Source: a virus | Strand: one strand, 5' to 3' | Virus record (IMG/VR): IMGVR_UViG_3300024518_003522 | Coordinates: 1-39,687 of that record | DNA length: 39,687 bases | Part shown: in pieces, positions 31,329 through 38,595 of the stretch | Layout: each line of letters opens with the position of its first letter | Numbering within the stretch: the stretch's first letter is position 1 | Made by a program: the position numbers and the translations under genes | Notes under the pieces: model-generated | Seen by the model: the letters and a program-made list of their open reading frames with translations, nothing else | The model's database searches: none | Told to the model about the DNA's origin: nothing

Positions 31329-31698
31329 TTTCCACCTTAACAACTAAATTTTTATCCTCATGTTTACTATAATATATACCAAAGTGTTCTAGAATTCCAT
31401 AAAACATATTTTTTGTTGTCTCTAGCATATCTTCGGTTTCTTCAATATCTTCAAAAACTTCAGTCTCTATTTGAAGTAATTCTTCTCCTTTTAAGCCACT
31501 TTTTCTAATCAAAATATAACCATTAGTAACTTTTTTTACTGTCACTTCCCATACAAACTCTTTTTCTTGATCTTCTTGCGGAATTTTTATATTTTCGGGA
31601 ACCTTAGGTATATCTCTGTCCATATTACACTCCTTACACTTATAATTAATTGGCACAAAATGATTGCACACTTCTTTATCAGGGGGTGGAATCTTCAT
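31312..31698 (-). CDS. Hypothetical protein with N-terminal Cys motif, 128 aa
   Basis: The ATG at 31698 has AAGGTGATTG upstream. The N-terminus (CNHFVPINYKCKECN) is a possible zinc knuckle; the rest is acidic, with a beta segment (EFVWEVTVKKVTNGYILIRK) and helices (EDMLETTKNMFYGILEHFG). No family recognised. It overlaps the upstream zinc mini-protein by 20 bases. Confidence 0.6.
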   Translation of the reverse strand: MKIPPPDKEVCNHFVPINYKCKECNMDRDIPKVPENIKIPQEDQEKEFVWEVTVKKVTNGYILIRKSGLKGEELLQIETEVFEDIEETEDMLETTKNMFYGILEHFGIYYSKHEDKNLVVKVENVEKE

Positions 31699-31834
31699 GC
31701 TCTTCAATCACCTTCCCACATCTTTCACATATCCATCTCATAATGTGTTTATCAGATTCATCCACATCATATTCAAATACCGAATGCTTTCCTTCGGCAC
31801 ATTGTTTATTTGGCGGCAGCCCACGATCTTCCAT
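31679..31834 (-). CDS. Small zinc-binding protein, 51 aa
   Basis: The ATG at 31832-31834 follows AAAGGGGGGTT, inside the end of the polymerase gene, and the frame closes with TGA at 31679-31681. Metal ligands are spaced as Cys12, His17 and CERC at about 36-39. The product begins MEDRGLPPNKQCAEGKH. It resembles the N-terminus of the next protein, suggesting a small family. Confidence 0.58.
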   Translation of the reverse strand: MEDRGLPPNKQCAEGKHSVFEYDVDESDKHIMRWICERCGKVIEEHEDSTP

Positions 31835-33542
31835 AACCCCCCTTTGCTATAATCGGCACATCTAATTTAATTGCATTTTCCATAATATTTTTTATATCTT
31901 TTAATACTATATCTTTATCCATAGAATGTGGAATATAAAATATTAGTTCATCATGAATCTGAAGTGCCATTCTATACCCCTTGTTGTATAATTGAATCAT
32001 TGCTTTTTTAATTAAATCAGAGGCAGACCCTTGAACTTTAGTACTTATCATTTGTCTTTCAATATAACGTCTTTGCTTACATTTATCACAATTCCATCTA
32101 AACTGATGATAACACTTAAGTTCTTTAAGACCATAAAATTTCCTAAATCTTCCTCCAATTGTTTCCACCCCATTATTCTTATAGCCATTATAAATCTCTG
32201 TGGCTATCCATGTTTTTGACACATATAAATCTTCCCAAAACCTATTTAAAATATCTCTACACTCTTCAACTGATCGACCAATAGCGTGGTGTAGGCTGTA
32301 TTCAGTAGCGCCATAGGTCATCCCATGCACACAAGTCTTACCCACATCATAAGGCACCCCAATTCTATCTGATAATGCAGTATGGATATTTTGCCCTTTA
32401 TTAAAAATGGTCACTAATACTGGATCTTTTGAAAAATGGGCTAAAAATCTCGTCTCTATTTGGCTATAATCGAGCACCAATAAATCATGATTCGGGGGCG
32501 GTATAAACATCTCTCTTATTTCTTTAGTGTCTTCTTTACGTCTTGGTATACAATGGAGCTTTGAAGACAATCTCCCCGTATCTGTATTCTGATTAAGTCT
32601 TACTGGAATCTTAGGTAATGTGGGTTCCTTTAATAAAGGTCCTGTATATGTGGTATAAGCTTTATTAAAATTACGATACTTTAAAAAGAGTTTTGCTGGC
32701 TCACATTTTAAAGCTTTTAAAGTCATACTATTAGATGATTTAATAGGGTCTCCTATATGTGCAAATGCCGCTATAATTTGTTTAGGGGAATTTAAGAACT
32801 TTTCTTTATTTGGATATTCAAAGCCACTTGCATCAAATAACGATAATATCTGTTGTCCGTATTCATCTCTAATCTTACCATACTTTTTATGCAATGTCAA
32901 TAACTTGTCTTTATCAACACATACCCCATCTTTTTGTATCTGCGCTAACACTTTAGAATATAAAGGGAATTCTACATCTTTATACCACTTCATTTCTTTT
33001 GCAGATAGATACTTTAAGGTATGTCGGTATAACTTATAAGTTATAAGTGCATCCATACCACAGTATTTTGCCACACGTTCAATAGGCTGTTTATCTAGAG
33101 TTATTTTCTTTTTGCCAGTTCCCACCATTTCTTTATATGTGGGGTATTGTATGTCAAAAAATTGTTTGGCAAGATTTTTCAACCCATATTTCTTTAATGT
33201 GGGATTTACAAGGTAAGCTAATATTTTAGTGTCCCATATATACTGATCATCTCTTATATTTATTCCCCACTTTCGAAGCATTGCTAAATCAAACACTCCT
33301 CCTTGAAATATTAATGGATACCCAGGCAGTACATATATTAATTCAGATAATTCTGAATAATAGTAAACTTTGTCTTCCGATTGACATAAAGCTAAGCCTA
33401 CAAAGTTATCCTTCTCATCAGTCTCCACATCACAAGCAATGGGTTTATCATAATCAAATGGCATATCGCCATCAATTATTAATTCACACCCATAGTCTTC
33501 CGGACTAACAATGGGTTTCTGGAGGTCTAGTGTAGCGGTCAT
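31806..33542 (-). CDS. polA: Family A DNA polymerase with 3'-5' exonuclease, 578 aa
   Basis: The ATG follows AGGAGAGACTTGG. The N-terminal DEDDy exonuclease has Asp38/Glu40, Asp85 (GGVFDLAML), Asp104 (IWDT) and Tyr160/Asp164 (YCGMD). Polymerase motif A is LLVLDYSQIE (Asp358); motif C is QIHDELIF (His530-Asp531-Glu532); QGSASDL is present. There is no 5' nuclease domain. Motif B reads GKTCVHGMTYG (401-411): Lys402 and Tyr410 are kept, but the E. coli Phe762 position is His406, and the Arg754 equivalent seems to be Tyr. Cys477, His479, Cys485 and Cys488 suggest a small zinc insertion between motifs B and C. It is the replicative polymerase, fed by the primase-helicase upstream. Confidence 0.93.
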   Translation of the reverse strand: MTATLDLQKPIVSPEDYGCELIIDGDMPFDYDKPIACDVETDEKDNFVGLALCQSEDKVYYYSELSELIYVLPGYPLIFQGGVFDLAMLRKWGINIRDDQYIWDTKILAYLVNPTLKKYGLKNLAKQFFDIQYPTYKEMVGTGKKKITLDKQPIERVAKYCGMDALITYKLYRHTLKYLSAKEMKWYKDVEFPLYSKVLAQIQKDGVCVDKDKLLTLHKKYGKIRDEYGQQILSLFDASGFEYPNKEKFLNSPKQIIAAFAHIGDPIKSSNSMTLKALKCEPAKLFLKYRNFNKAYTTYTGPLLKEPTLPKIPVRLNQNTDTGRLSSKLHCIPRRKEDTKEIREMFIPPPNHDLLVLDYSQIETRFLAHFSKDPVLVTIFNKGQNIHTALSDRIGVPYDVGKTCVHGMTYGATEYSLHHAIGRSVEECRDILNRFWEDLYVSKTWIATEIYNGYKNNGVETIGGRFRKFYGLKELKCYHQFRWNCDKCKQRRYIERQMISTKVQGSASDLIKKAMIQLYNKGYRMALQIHDELIFYIPHSMDKDIVLKDIKNIMENAIKLDVPIIAKGGYGRSWAAAK

Positions 33543-33894
33543 CCAAGTCTCTCCTATGTTGCATTGTCCATATTGCCATGCCTAAACAACATCTGGCGTG
33601 TGCTAAGTGACTTAATCCTGTTTCTTCATCATTATCCTGCCCCATAGTAAACTGCACTATATGTCGACCTGCTGCAGACAATAATCGTACCATACCTAAC
33701 CCTTGCATCCAATTATATTTACTATATTTCTTTTCTCCAAATCCCATAACTTTTGCTTCTTCCCAAATAGCCTCTCCAGGTATTAAGGCTATTGGGGGTT
33801 TACCCTTATCATTCTTTTTTCCAGTGCCCGAATGTTCCTCACAGATAAAAGGGCCTGCTACAGTATCTTCACATCTACAATTTTTTTCTTCCAA
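33505..33894 (-). CDS. dATP/dGTP diphosphohydrolase-like (DUF5664/MazZ-type N-terminal domain), 129 aa
   Basis: The start is TTG at 33894 behind GAGGAGGATAAT. After a Cys-containing N-terminus (CRCEDTVAGPFICEEH), the core KPPIALIPGEAIWEEAKVMG, KYNW and the HLAHARCCLGMAIWTM helix match the DUF5664 family, whose best known member is MazZ of 2-aminoadenine phages. It probably hydrolyses purine dNTPs. No PurZ is visible, so diaminopurine DNA is not supported; adjusting nucleotide pools is likelier. Confidence 0.72.
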   Translation of the reverse strand: MEEKNCRCEDTVAGPFICEEHSGTGKKNDKGKPPIALIPGEAIWEEAKVMGFGEKKYSKYNWMQGLGMVRLLSAAGRHIVQFTMGQDNDEETGLSHLAHARCCLGMAIWTMQHRRDLDDRYTRPPETHC

Positions 33895-33904
33895 ATTATC
33901 CTCC

Positions 33905-34264
33905 TCAGTCTACGTCACCATTTTCCTTTAATTTTTTATCTTCATAAGCATCCACATATCGACGTTTTAATTCATCTAAAGCAATAGGTAGTGCAGTGTT
34001 ATAATCAGAATGAGAACAGTTTTGTGCGTGTCTAAAATTATTGATATCGTCTACAAACTTTTTGTACCTAAGATTAAACTCATCCCATTTCCAAGCATCA
34101 TTTAAAACCCCCATTTTTAAAAAGTAATAAGTTTTAAATCTAGGAACATCTTCCCATAATTTTACCATTTCAGAATAAAAAATTTCAACCCAATCTCCTC
34201 CCGTTGGTTCAAACTCAAGGTAATCTCGCATTTGTTTTCTTCGTTCTTTTTTTGTATACGGCAT
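33905..34264 (-). CDS. Hypothetical protein, 119 aa
   Basis: The ATG follows AGGAGGGAAT. A basic N-terminus (MPYTKKERRKQMRDYLEFEP) leads into an aromatic helical body (EIFYSEMVKLWEDVPRFKTYY; WKWDEFNLRYKKFVDDIN). No family recognised. It sits among nucleotide-metabolism genes. Confidence 0.6.
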   Translation of the reverse strand: MPYTKKERRKQMRDYLEFEPTGGDWVEIFYSEMVKLWEDVPRFKTYYFLKMGVLNDAWKWDEFNLRYKKFVDDINNFRHAQNCSHSDYNTALPIALDELKRRYVDAYEDKKLKENGDVD

Positions 34265-34272
34265 ATTCCCTC

Positions 34273-34437
34273 CTATTTATATTTCTCTGCAAAAATAAAT
34301 GCACCAAATGCTAATTGCACTAATACATAACCTAAATACATTTCCCAATTATTTGATGTCACAATAAGAAAGGATCCTGTTAGATAACTAACTACCATAC
34401 CAGTATATATTGCTCGTTTCTTTTCTTTCTTTTTCAT
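34273..34437 (-). CDS. Two-span membrane protein, 54 aa
   Basis: The ATG at 34435-34437 has AGGAGATAATAGGGAT upstream; the frame closes with TAG at 34273-34275. A basic start (MKKKEKKRAIYTG) precedes two spans (MVVSYLTGSFLIVT and LGYVLVQLAFGAFIFA). Small size and topology resemble holins or superinfection-immunity proteins. Found by reading the strand. Confidence 0.6.
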   Translation of the reverse strand: MKKKEKKRAIYTGMVVSYLTGSFLIVTSNNWEMYLGYVLVQLAFGAFIFAEKYK

Positions 34438-34451
34438 ATCCCTATTATCTC

Positions 34452-34775
34452 CTAATTACTAGCATATTCTTTCTTATTCTTAATAAAATGTTCTGCGGAA
34501 TGCACTGAATAATCTAGCTCCTTTGAAATATGAACTTCCAAACTTGCACCTTTTGATTTAGTCCAGCCTGGCATTGTGGCTACGCCCGTACAATTCAATA
34601 ATTTAGTAATATCTCGTTTTAAACATTGAACCCAACTTAAAGGTGTGCCATCATCTAATTCTGCGGGATTAACTACTTGATATCCCGCTTTACGGAGTCT
34701 CTTAGCCCATAACATAAATGCAGGATAATTATGCTTTGGCAAACCTGACATTGGCCCTGATAGATAAACTCTCAT
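34452..34775 (-). CDS. DUF4406 / nucleoside deoxyribosyltransferase-like protein, 107 aa
   Basis: MRVYLSGPMSGLPKHNYPAF is the characteristic N-terminus of DUF4406, followed by VVNPAELDDGTP, a DITKLLNCTGVATMPGW strand-turn and KGASLEVHISKELDYSV, all in family order. The fold is that of nucleoside 2-deoxyribosyltransferases; the GASLE glutamate is the expected catalytic residue. It probably acts on nucleosides or nucleotides with the DUF5664 enzyme. It starts one base after the upstream stop. Confidence 0.8.
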   Translation of the reverse strand: MRVYLSGPMSGLPKHNYPAFMLWAKRLRKAGYQVVNPAELDDGTPLSWVQCLKRDITKLLNCTGVATMPGWTKSKGASLEVHISKELDYSVHSAEHFIKNKKEYASN

Positions 34776-34776
34776 A

Positions 34777-34977
34777 TTATTTACTTAACTCCATTTTCGC
34801 TGCGTCAATATCAGTAACTACTCTTAAATTCTTAATATCAAGTTCTTTACAGATATAATTTAACATTAATTTTCTTTGATCATTATTACTATAGCCCTGA
34901 AATGATTGATATTCTCCATCTTTCTTTTTCATCAAAAATCCATTTTGTATAGCATAAATTTCTATTAATTTATCCAT
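34777..34977 (-). CDS. Small hypothetical protein, 66 aa, under a double-hairpin leader
   Basis: The ATG lies immediately after the 3' arm of a hairpin whose loop holds its AAGGAG ribosome site. The product begins MDKLIEIYAIQNGFLMKKKD and has mixed alpha/beta character. No domain recognised. The unusual leader is shared with the primase-helicase gene, suggesting coordinated control of this small protein with replication. Confidence 0.6.
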   Translation of the reverse strand: MDKLIEIYAIQNGFLMKKKDGEYQSFQGYSNNDQRKLMLNYICKELDIKNLRVVTDIDAAKMELSK

Positions 34978-34978
34978 A

Positions 34979-35015
34979 GTCGCTACGCTCCTTCAGCGAC
35001 GGCTTAGCCGCCGTC
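34979..35015 (-). promoter_or_regulatory. Double-hairpin leader, copy 1, with Shine-Dalgarno in a loop
   Basis: Leftward RNA can form GTCGCT/AGCGAC (34995-35000 with 34979-34984) with a ten-base loop holding AAGGAG, and a second stem GACGGC/GCCGTC (35010-35015 with 34998-35003). The two stems share three bases, so they compete. The start codon follows after one base. The same plan recurs at 36573-36608. Confidence 0.6.
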
Positions 35016-35022
35016 TGGCTTA

Positions 35023-36570
35023 TTAAACCTCCTGAAATTTGCATATAGTTTCATTAAAACTGAGACTTATCTCCCCTTTAGGGCCTCTATTTTTTGCTAA
35101 ATCAGCTAAAGTTAAACCCGATCTTAATTGACTTAATAAAATTACTGCGTGTGCTGTATTCTCAATTGTCGATGAATCACTTAAATGTGATAAACGTGGT
35201 TTTTCTAAATCTGCCGCCCTATTTAATTGAGAAGTAATAAGTCCTGCACTATTAGTTTTTTTAGACACATCTTCTAGTCCTTTAATAAAACGACCTATTT
35301 CTCTATGTCGTTGATCTGTGGATTCTTCGATATGCTGAATGTAATCAAAGATAAAAACATCGGGGCAAATTCTGGATATTTCTTCAGTAACAATTCTGAG
35401 GTCAGGCTGAGATTCTTCGACAATGTATAAAGGTCTTGATTTAAATATATCTGCATATTTTGCAAGGTATCTTTTATCTTTTTCGGTAAGCTCTTCTTTA
35501 TGGTCGGTGATAGTATGCAATTTAATTCCTGTTCCCATCGAAGCAAATCGAGCGAAAACTGTTTCCCAAGTTGATTCTGTACTGAATATGAGAACTCTTT
35601 TATTATTTGAAAGTAAGTGTTCAGCGATTGTAGAACTAAGGCCTGTTTTTCCAATACCCGTCCTTGCACCCATAACCCAAATACCTGATCTTTTAAGTCC
35701 TCCGGTATAGCGGTCAAGTGTAGGAAATCCAGTAGATAATTCAACTTGTGCATCTCCTGCGCACTCAAGACTTTTGATAAATTGGATGGTGTGATTTGTT
35801 GGGGTAAAGACTTCAATTGGCTTGACTTCCAATTCATCTGAGGTTTCCAATCTCCGGGCTTGTCCATAATTCTCCTTTCTTTCATATTTAGTAATACTAT
35901 TAAGTCGTTCATAGAAAGCATCTTTATCTCCGCCCACTCTTTCTACATGTGGTAACAGTATACCCTCAATATCAGTTTTTGTCAAGCCTGCATGATGCAA
36001 CTTTCCAATAATACTAACAAACCCATTATGTAAATTCCCCTCATGTAATGTATTAAGAGTGTTATTTATCCAATTTGGGTCTTTGACCTTTGTGTCGTTT
36101 ACAAAATATTCTTTTAACTCTTCAGTTCTATCAAATATCGCTTTTGGAAATTGAGGGAATTTATCTCCTGTAACTGTAAAAAACCTTTTTTCATTATATA
36201 TTTCTAATCCAGGTTTTTTTAAAGATCTAGGAACAACGCCCTTACAAATAATATGTATTCCATTTCCACTAGGTGACTTTTCGGTGTATGACTTTAATTT
36301 ATTAGGTATTTCGAAGCTAAGGGTTTTGTCCAAATCTACTCCAATATACGGCGATTCGAAACAAAACCCTAAGCCTTCATACTCCCCTAACCTAAAGCAT
36401 GAAATTGCTTGAGCAAATGATCCCCATGTTTCTTTATTATTACTTTGAGCTGCGTTATTAGTCTTTGGGTCAAATGGTATCTTATTCTTATACACTACCC
36501 AATTTGGAAGCTGTAAAAGTTCTTCGGGAATATTTCTATAGAGTCTTTGAATATATTCATCTTTGTTCAC
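35023..36570 (-). CDS. Bifunctional primase-helicase, 515 aa
   Basis: The start is GTG at 36568-36570, behind GGAGGAG in the loop of the double-hairpin leader. The N-terminal part is an AEP prim-pol-like domain: Asp79/Asp81 (IGVDLDK), His106 (SPSGNGIHI) and RFFTVTGD. Residues about 280-515 are a DnaB/RecA helicase: Walker A GARTGIGKT (301-309), Walker B DVFIFDY (Asp409), and the DnaB-type SQLNRAADLEKPRLSHLSDS. It should unwind DNA and prime synthesis for the PolA downstream. No separate primase is present. Confidence 0.85.
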   Translation of the reverse strand: MNKDEYIQRLYRNIPEELLQLPNWVVYKNKIPFDPKTNNAAQSNNKETWGSFAQAISCFRLGEYEGLGFCFESPYIGVDLDKTLSFEIPNKLKSYTEKSPSGNGIHIICKGVVPRSLKKPGLEIYNEKRFFTVTGDKFPQFPKAIFDRTEELKEYFVNDTKVKDPNWINNTLNTLHEGNLHNGFVSIIGKLHHAGLTKTDIEGILLPHVERVGGDKDAFYERLNSITKYERKENYGQARRLETSDELEVKPIEVFTPTNHTIQFIKSLECAGDAQVELSTGFPTLDRYTGGLKRSGIWVMGARTGIGKTGLSSTIAEHLLSNNKRVLIFSTESTWETVFARFASMGTGIKLHTITDHKEELTEKDKRYLAKYADIFKSRPLYIVEESQPDLRIVTEEISRICPDVFIFDYIQHIEESTDQRHREIGRFIKGLEDVSKKTNSAGLITSQLNRAADLEKPRLSHLSDSSTIENTAHAVILLSQLRSGLTLADLAKNRGPKGEISLSFNETICKFQEV

Positions 36571-36572
36571 TA

Positions 36573-36608
36573 GTCGCTGTGCTCCTCCAGCGACGGCTAA
36601 ACGCCGTC
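36573..36608 (-). promoter_or_regulatory. Double-hairpin leader, copy 2, with Shine-Dalgarno in a loop
   Basis: Same plan as 34979-35015: GTCGCT/AGCGAC (36589-36594 with 36573-36578) with a ten-base loop carrying GGAGGAG, and GACGGC/GCCGTC (36603-36608 with 36592-36597). The stems are identical in both copies while the loops differ. It controls, I infer, the primase-helicase. On the other strand the second hairpin is followed by TAGCTTTTATTTT and could act as a terminator. Confidence 0.6.
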
Positions 36609-36614
36609 TAGCTT

Positions 36615-37250
36615 TTATTTTCCCTTAATTTCTCTATAAATTTGTCTTAAAGCTAAAAATGATTTCTTTGCTTGTTTTAAATCATCAAAATAAATGTCAT
36701 TAAATTCCAATTTCTTTGATATACGTACAAATACTGCTTTGTTAATCTTTACTTTATATTTCTCTTCATACAAGATGGCATAACCACCAGCTTGGTATTT
36801 ATATTTTGCAAATCTTTCTCTCTCTGCTGTTTTATCTCTTGGCTTTGAATCTGTTTTCCAATCAATAATAATTAATGTCTTTGCCCCATTAAATGTGCCT
36901 ATTACATCGGGTGTACCATTGAACTTGTACTTCTCACTATGCATCCTTTTCTCAAGTTTAATAGCAACTAACTTCTTTCTTTGACACCACTCAATTAACT
37001 CTAAGAGCATGAGTTTTTGATCATTATCCATGCCCTTAGAGCATTGAGAGAATGGTTTTCCTTTCAAGTGCAGTTCAATTCCCCTGTGAACCTTCTTACC
37101 TATTTTCTGACTGACTTGCTTAATAGCATCTGTTTCTTCAAACCCTTTACTTCTAATCCAATATATAATCCAATCTTTTTCTAATATGTCTGTAATACTA
37201 GTAACTGATGGATCGGGATTATCATATCGAGCTTTTTCTTTTGTCTTCAC
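36615..37250 (-). CDS. PD-(D/E)XK exonuclease, RecB/Cas4-like, 211 aa
   Basis: The start is GTG at 37250. The nuclease core is visible: an N-terminal helix with GKKVHRGIELHL, LEKRMHSEKYKFNGTPDVIG, then LIIIDWKTDSKPR (the E/DxK strand), and the QxxxY helix KYQAGGYAILY. These are the motifs of RecB-like and Cas4-like nucleases used by phages for recombination or host DNA breakdown. It precedes the helicase in transcription order and follows a possible ssDNA-binding protein, a normal replication set. Confidence 0.8.
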   Translation of the reverse strand: MKTKEKARYDNPDPSVTSITDILEKDWIIYWIRSKGFEETDAIKQVSQKIGKKVHRGIELHLKGKPFSQCSKGMDNDQKLMLLELIEWCQRKKLVAIKLEKRMHSEKYKFNGTPDVIGTFNGAKTLIIIDWKTDSKPRDKTAERERFAKYKYQAGGYAILYEEKYKVKINKAVFVRISKKLEFNDIYFDDLKQAKKSFLALRQIYREIKGK

Positions 37251-37254
37251 TTTA

Positions 37255-37704
37255 TCAACTTAACTTCTTATCAATACCTTCAAATAACTCACCAAATACA
37301 GCTAATACGGTATCTTTCTTTACTTCTCCAGTAACAATTAAAGAAGCTACAATACGAGATACATAATGCCCAATAGCGCCTTTTCTTTGCCCATCACTAT
37401 TGCTGACATATTTACCATTAGAGCCAGTAGAAGTGGTAGCCACCACATCAGCTGCATTCCCCCCATTTTCCACAATCTTAATAATAAGGCCTTTCTTACC
37501 CGCTTCAGACACTTCTCTTTCTACTAAGTAAGTATTACCTTTTTGAAACTTGCTCATGTTAAACTTTGGTACTGTATTAATCCAAAGCGGTTTAACAGGA
37601 TTCGGATCAATAAGAACCCCGCCTCCATTTTTATATTTAACATTCTCGCTTGAATTTACTCCATGTACTGTAATTGTTTCTTGTACTGTATTTAATGTTG
37701 TCAT
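37255..37704 (-). CDS. Hypothetical protein, possible ssDNA-binding protein, 149 aa
   Basis: The ATG follows GGGAGGGAAAATAA. The first 80 residues alternate in beta strands compatible with an OB fold (TITVHGVNSSENVKYKNGGG, NTYLVEREVSEAGKKGLIIK), but no aromatic stacking set or acidic C-tail typical of SSB is obvious. Position before the nuclease and helicase suggests a DNA-binding or recombination helper. Weakly supported. Confidence 0.5.
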   Translation of the reverse strand: MTTLNTVQETITVHGVNSSENVKYKNGGGVLIDPNPVKPLWINTVPKFNMSKFQKGNTYLVEREVSEAGKKGLIIKIVENGGNAADVVATTSTGSNGKYVSNSDGQRKGAIGHYVSRIVASLIVTGEVKKDTVLAVFGELFEGIDKKLS

Positions 37705-38088
37705 TTATTTTCCCTCCCTGAAATCAGGTATTGATTTTATTAACTTCTTTACTGCTTGTTTTATTAGTTGACTTACTCTTTGTTGCGAAATATTTAATTT
37801 AGTTGCTATCTCTGTTTGTGTAAACCCTTTACAAGTTGCTTGCATTACTTGTCGTTGTTGAGGTGTTAACATTGGAAAATCCGATTCAATTAAACTATGA
37901 GCAAAAAATTGTTTCATATTATAAGCTTCATCCATGCCTTGCTTTTGTTCTAAATATTGGTTACTCACAATAACTGCTGGCTCATTAACCCATTTTTTCC
38001 CATGTTTTACATACAAAACATTCTCTTTATCCACATCAGGGCTATTCTCTATTTGTTTTCTTGTAACTCGTCTGATCTTATCCGCCAT
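37705..38088 (-). CDS. Sigma-70 region-4-like HTH regulator, 127 aa
   Basis: Residues about 74-120 (LTPQQRQVMQATCKGFTQTE, then IATKLNISQQRVSQLIKQA) form a sigma region 4 or LuxR-type helix-turn-helix. No region 2 exists, so it is not a full sigma factor. As a phage gene early in the replication block, it may redirect host RNA polymerase to late promoters. This role is inferred. It overlaps the upstream gene by 40 bases. Confidence 0.72.
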   Translation of the reverse strand: MADKIRRVTRKQIENSPDVDKENVLYVKHGKKWVNEPAVIVSNQYLEQKQGMDEAYNMKQFFAHSLIESDFPMLTPQQRQVMQATCKGFTQTEIATKLNISQQRVSQLIKQAVKKLIKSIPDFREGK

Positions 38089-38417
38089 ACCTTGGTTGTC
38101 CTTTTCTTAAAACGTTTCCAAATTTCTGCTTCTTGCGCTTCATTCTCTACTAATATATCAATACTTTTCATATGCCTAGAGTGCATTAAATCATTGATCA
38201 CTTTAAATCCCACACCTTTAATAAAAACCATATCCCCAAATTCTAATTCTCCACCATAATTAACATGGAGATCTCGACTAATAGCCACCCCATCAATATG
38301 AACATAACGATTAGATGCAGTGATGCACGGGGACGCATCAGTTTGTTCTTCAATAGGTTGGTAAGCCGTCACATTTAAATTACCTATGAATAAAGATATA
38401 AGAAATAATTTAGTCAT
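38049..38417 (-). CDS. 3D-domain (double-psi beta-barrel) exported protein, 122 aa
   Basis: A short N-terminal hydrophobic stretch (MTKLFLISLFIG) could be a signal peptide. LNVTAYQPIEEQTDASPCIT and VAISRDLHVNYGGELEFGDMVFIKG match the 3D domain of MltA/Stp-type cell-wall proteins, with three Asp/Glu sites. Phage members are thought to act on peptidoglycan. It is an isolated cell-wall gene in the replication block, 12 kb from the endolysin. Confidence 0.68.
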   Translation of the reverse strand: MTKLFLISLFIGNLNVTAYQPIEEQTDASPCITASNRYVHIDGVAISRDLHVNYGGELEFGDMVFIKGVGFKVINDLMHSRHMKSIDILVENEAQEAEIWKRFKKRTTKVWRIRSDELQENK

Positions 38418-38595
38418 TTTTTATTTTATACACAATATATTCCCCATTTAATTTTTGGCCAATATCAAACTTATAAATCATTTGTTTTCTAAGATCATTT
38501 AATTCAAAATCTTTAGAAACAAACATCCATGTATTGTCTAATTTTACAGAACGATTACGGTAAGAAATATTTTCAACTAATAATTCTCTTTCCAT
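38410..38595 (-). CDS. Small hypothetical protein, 61 aa
   Basis: The product begins MERELLVENISYRNRSVKLD and is a small, mainly beta protein with no motif recognised. It overlaps the next gene by eight bases and the previous stop by one. Confidence 0.6.
   Translation of the reverse strand: MERELLVENISYRNRSVKLDNTWMFVSKDFELNDLRKQMIYKFDIGQKLNGEYIVYKIKND

Noticed and set aside
33505-33894. Evidence for 2-aminoadenine (Z) genome
   Set aside because: Only the MazZ-like domain is present; PurZ and the matching polymerase type are not seen, and DUF5664 occurs in many phages with normal DNA.
35295-35921. 208-codon leftward frame inside the primase-helicase gene
   Set aside because: It is a shifted frame of a gene with complete primase and helicase motifs in the main frame, and shows no motif of its own.
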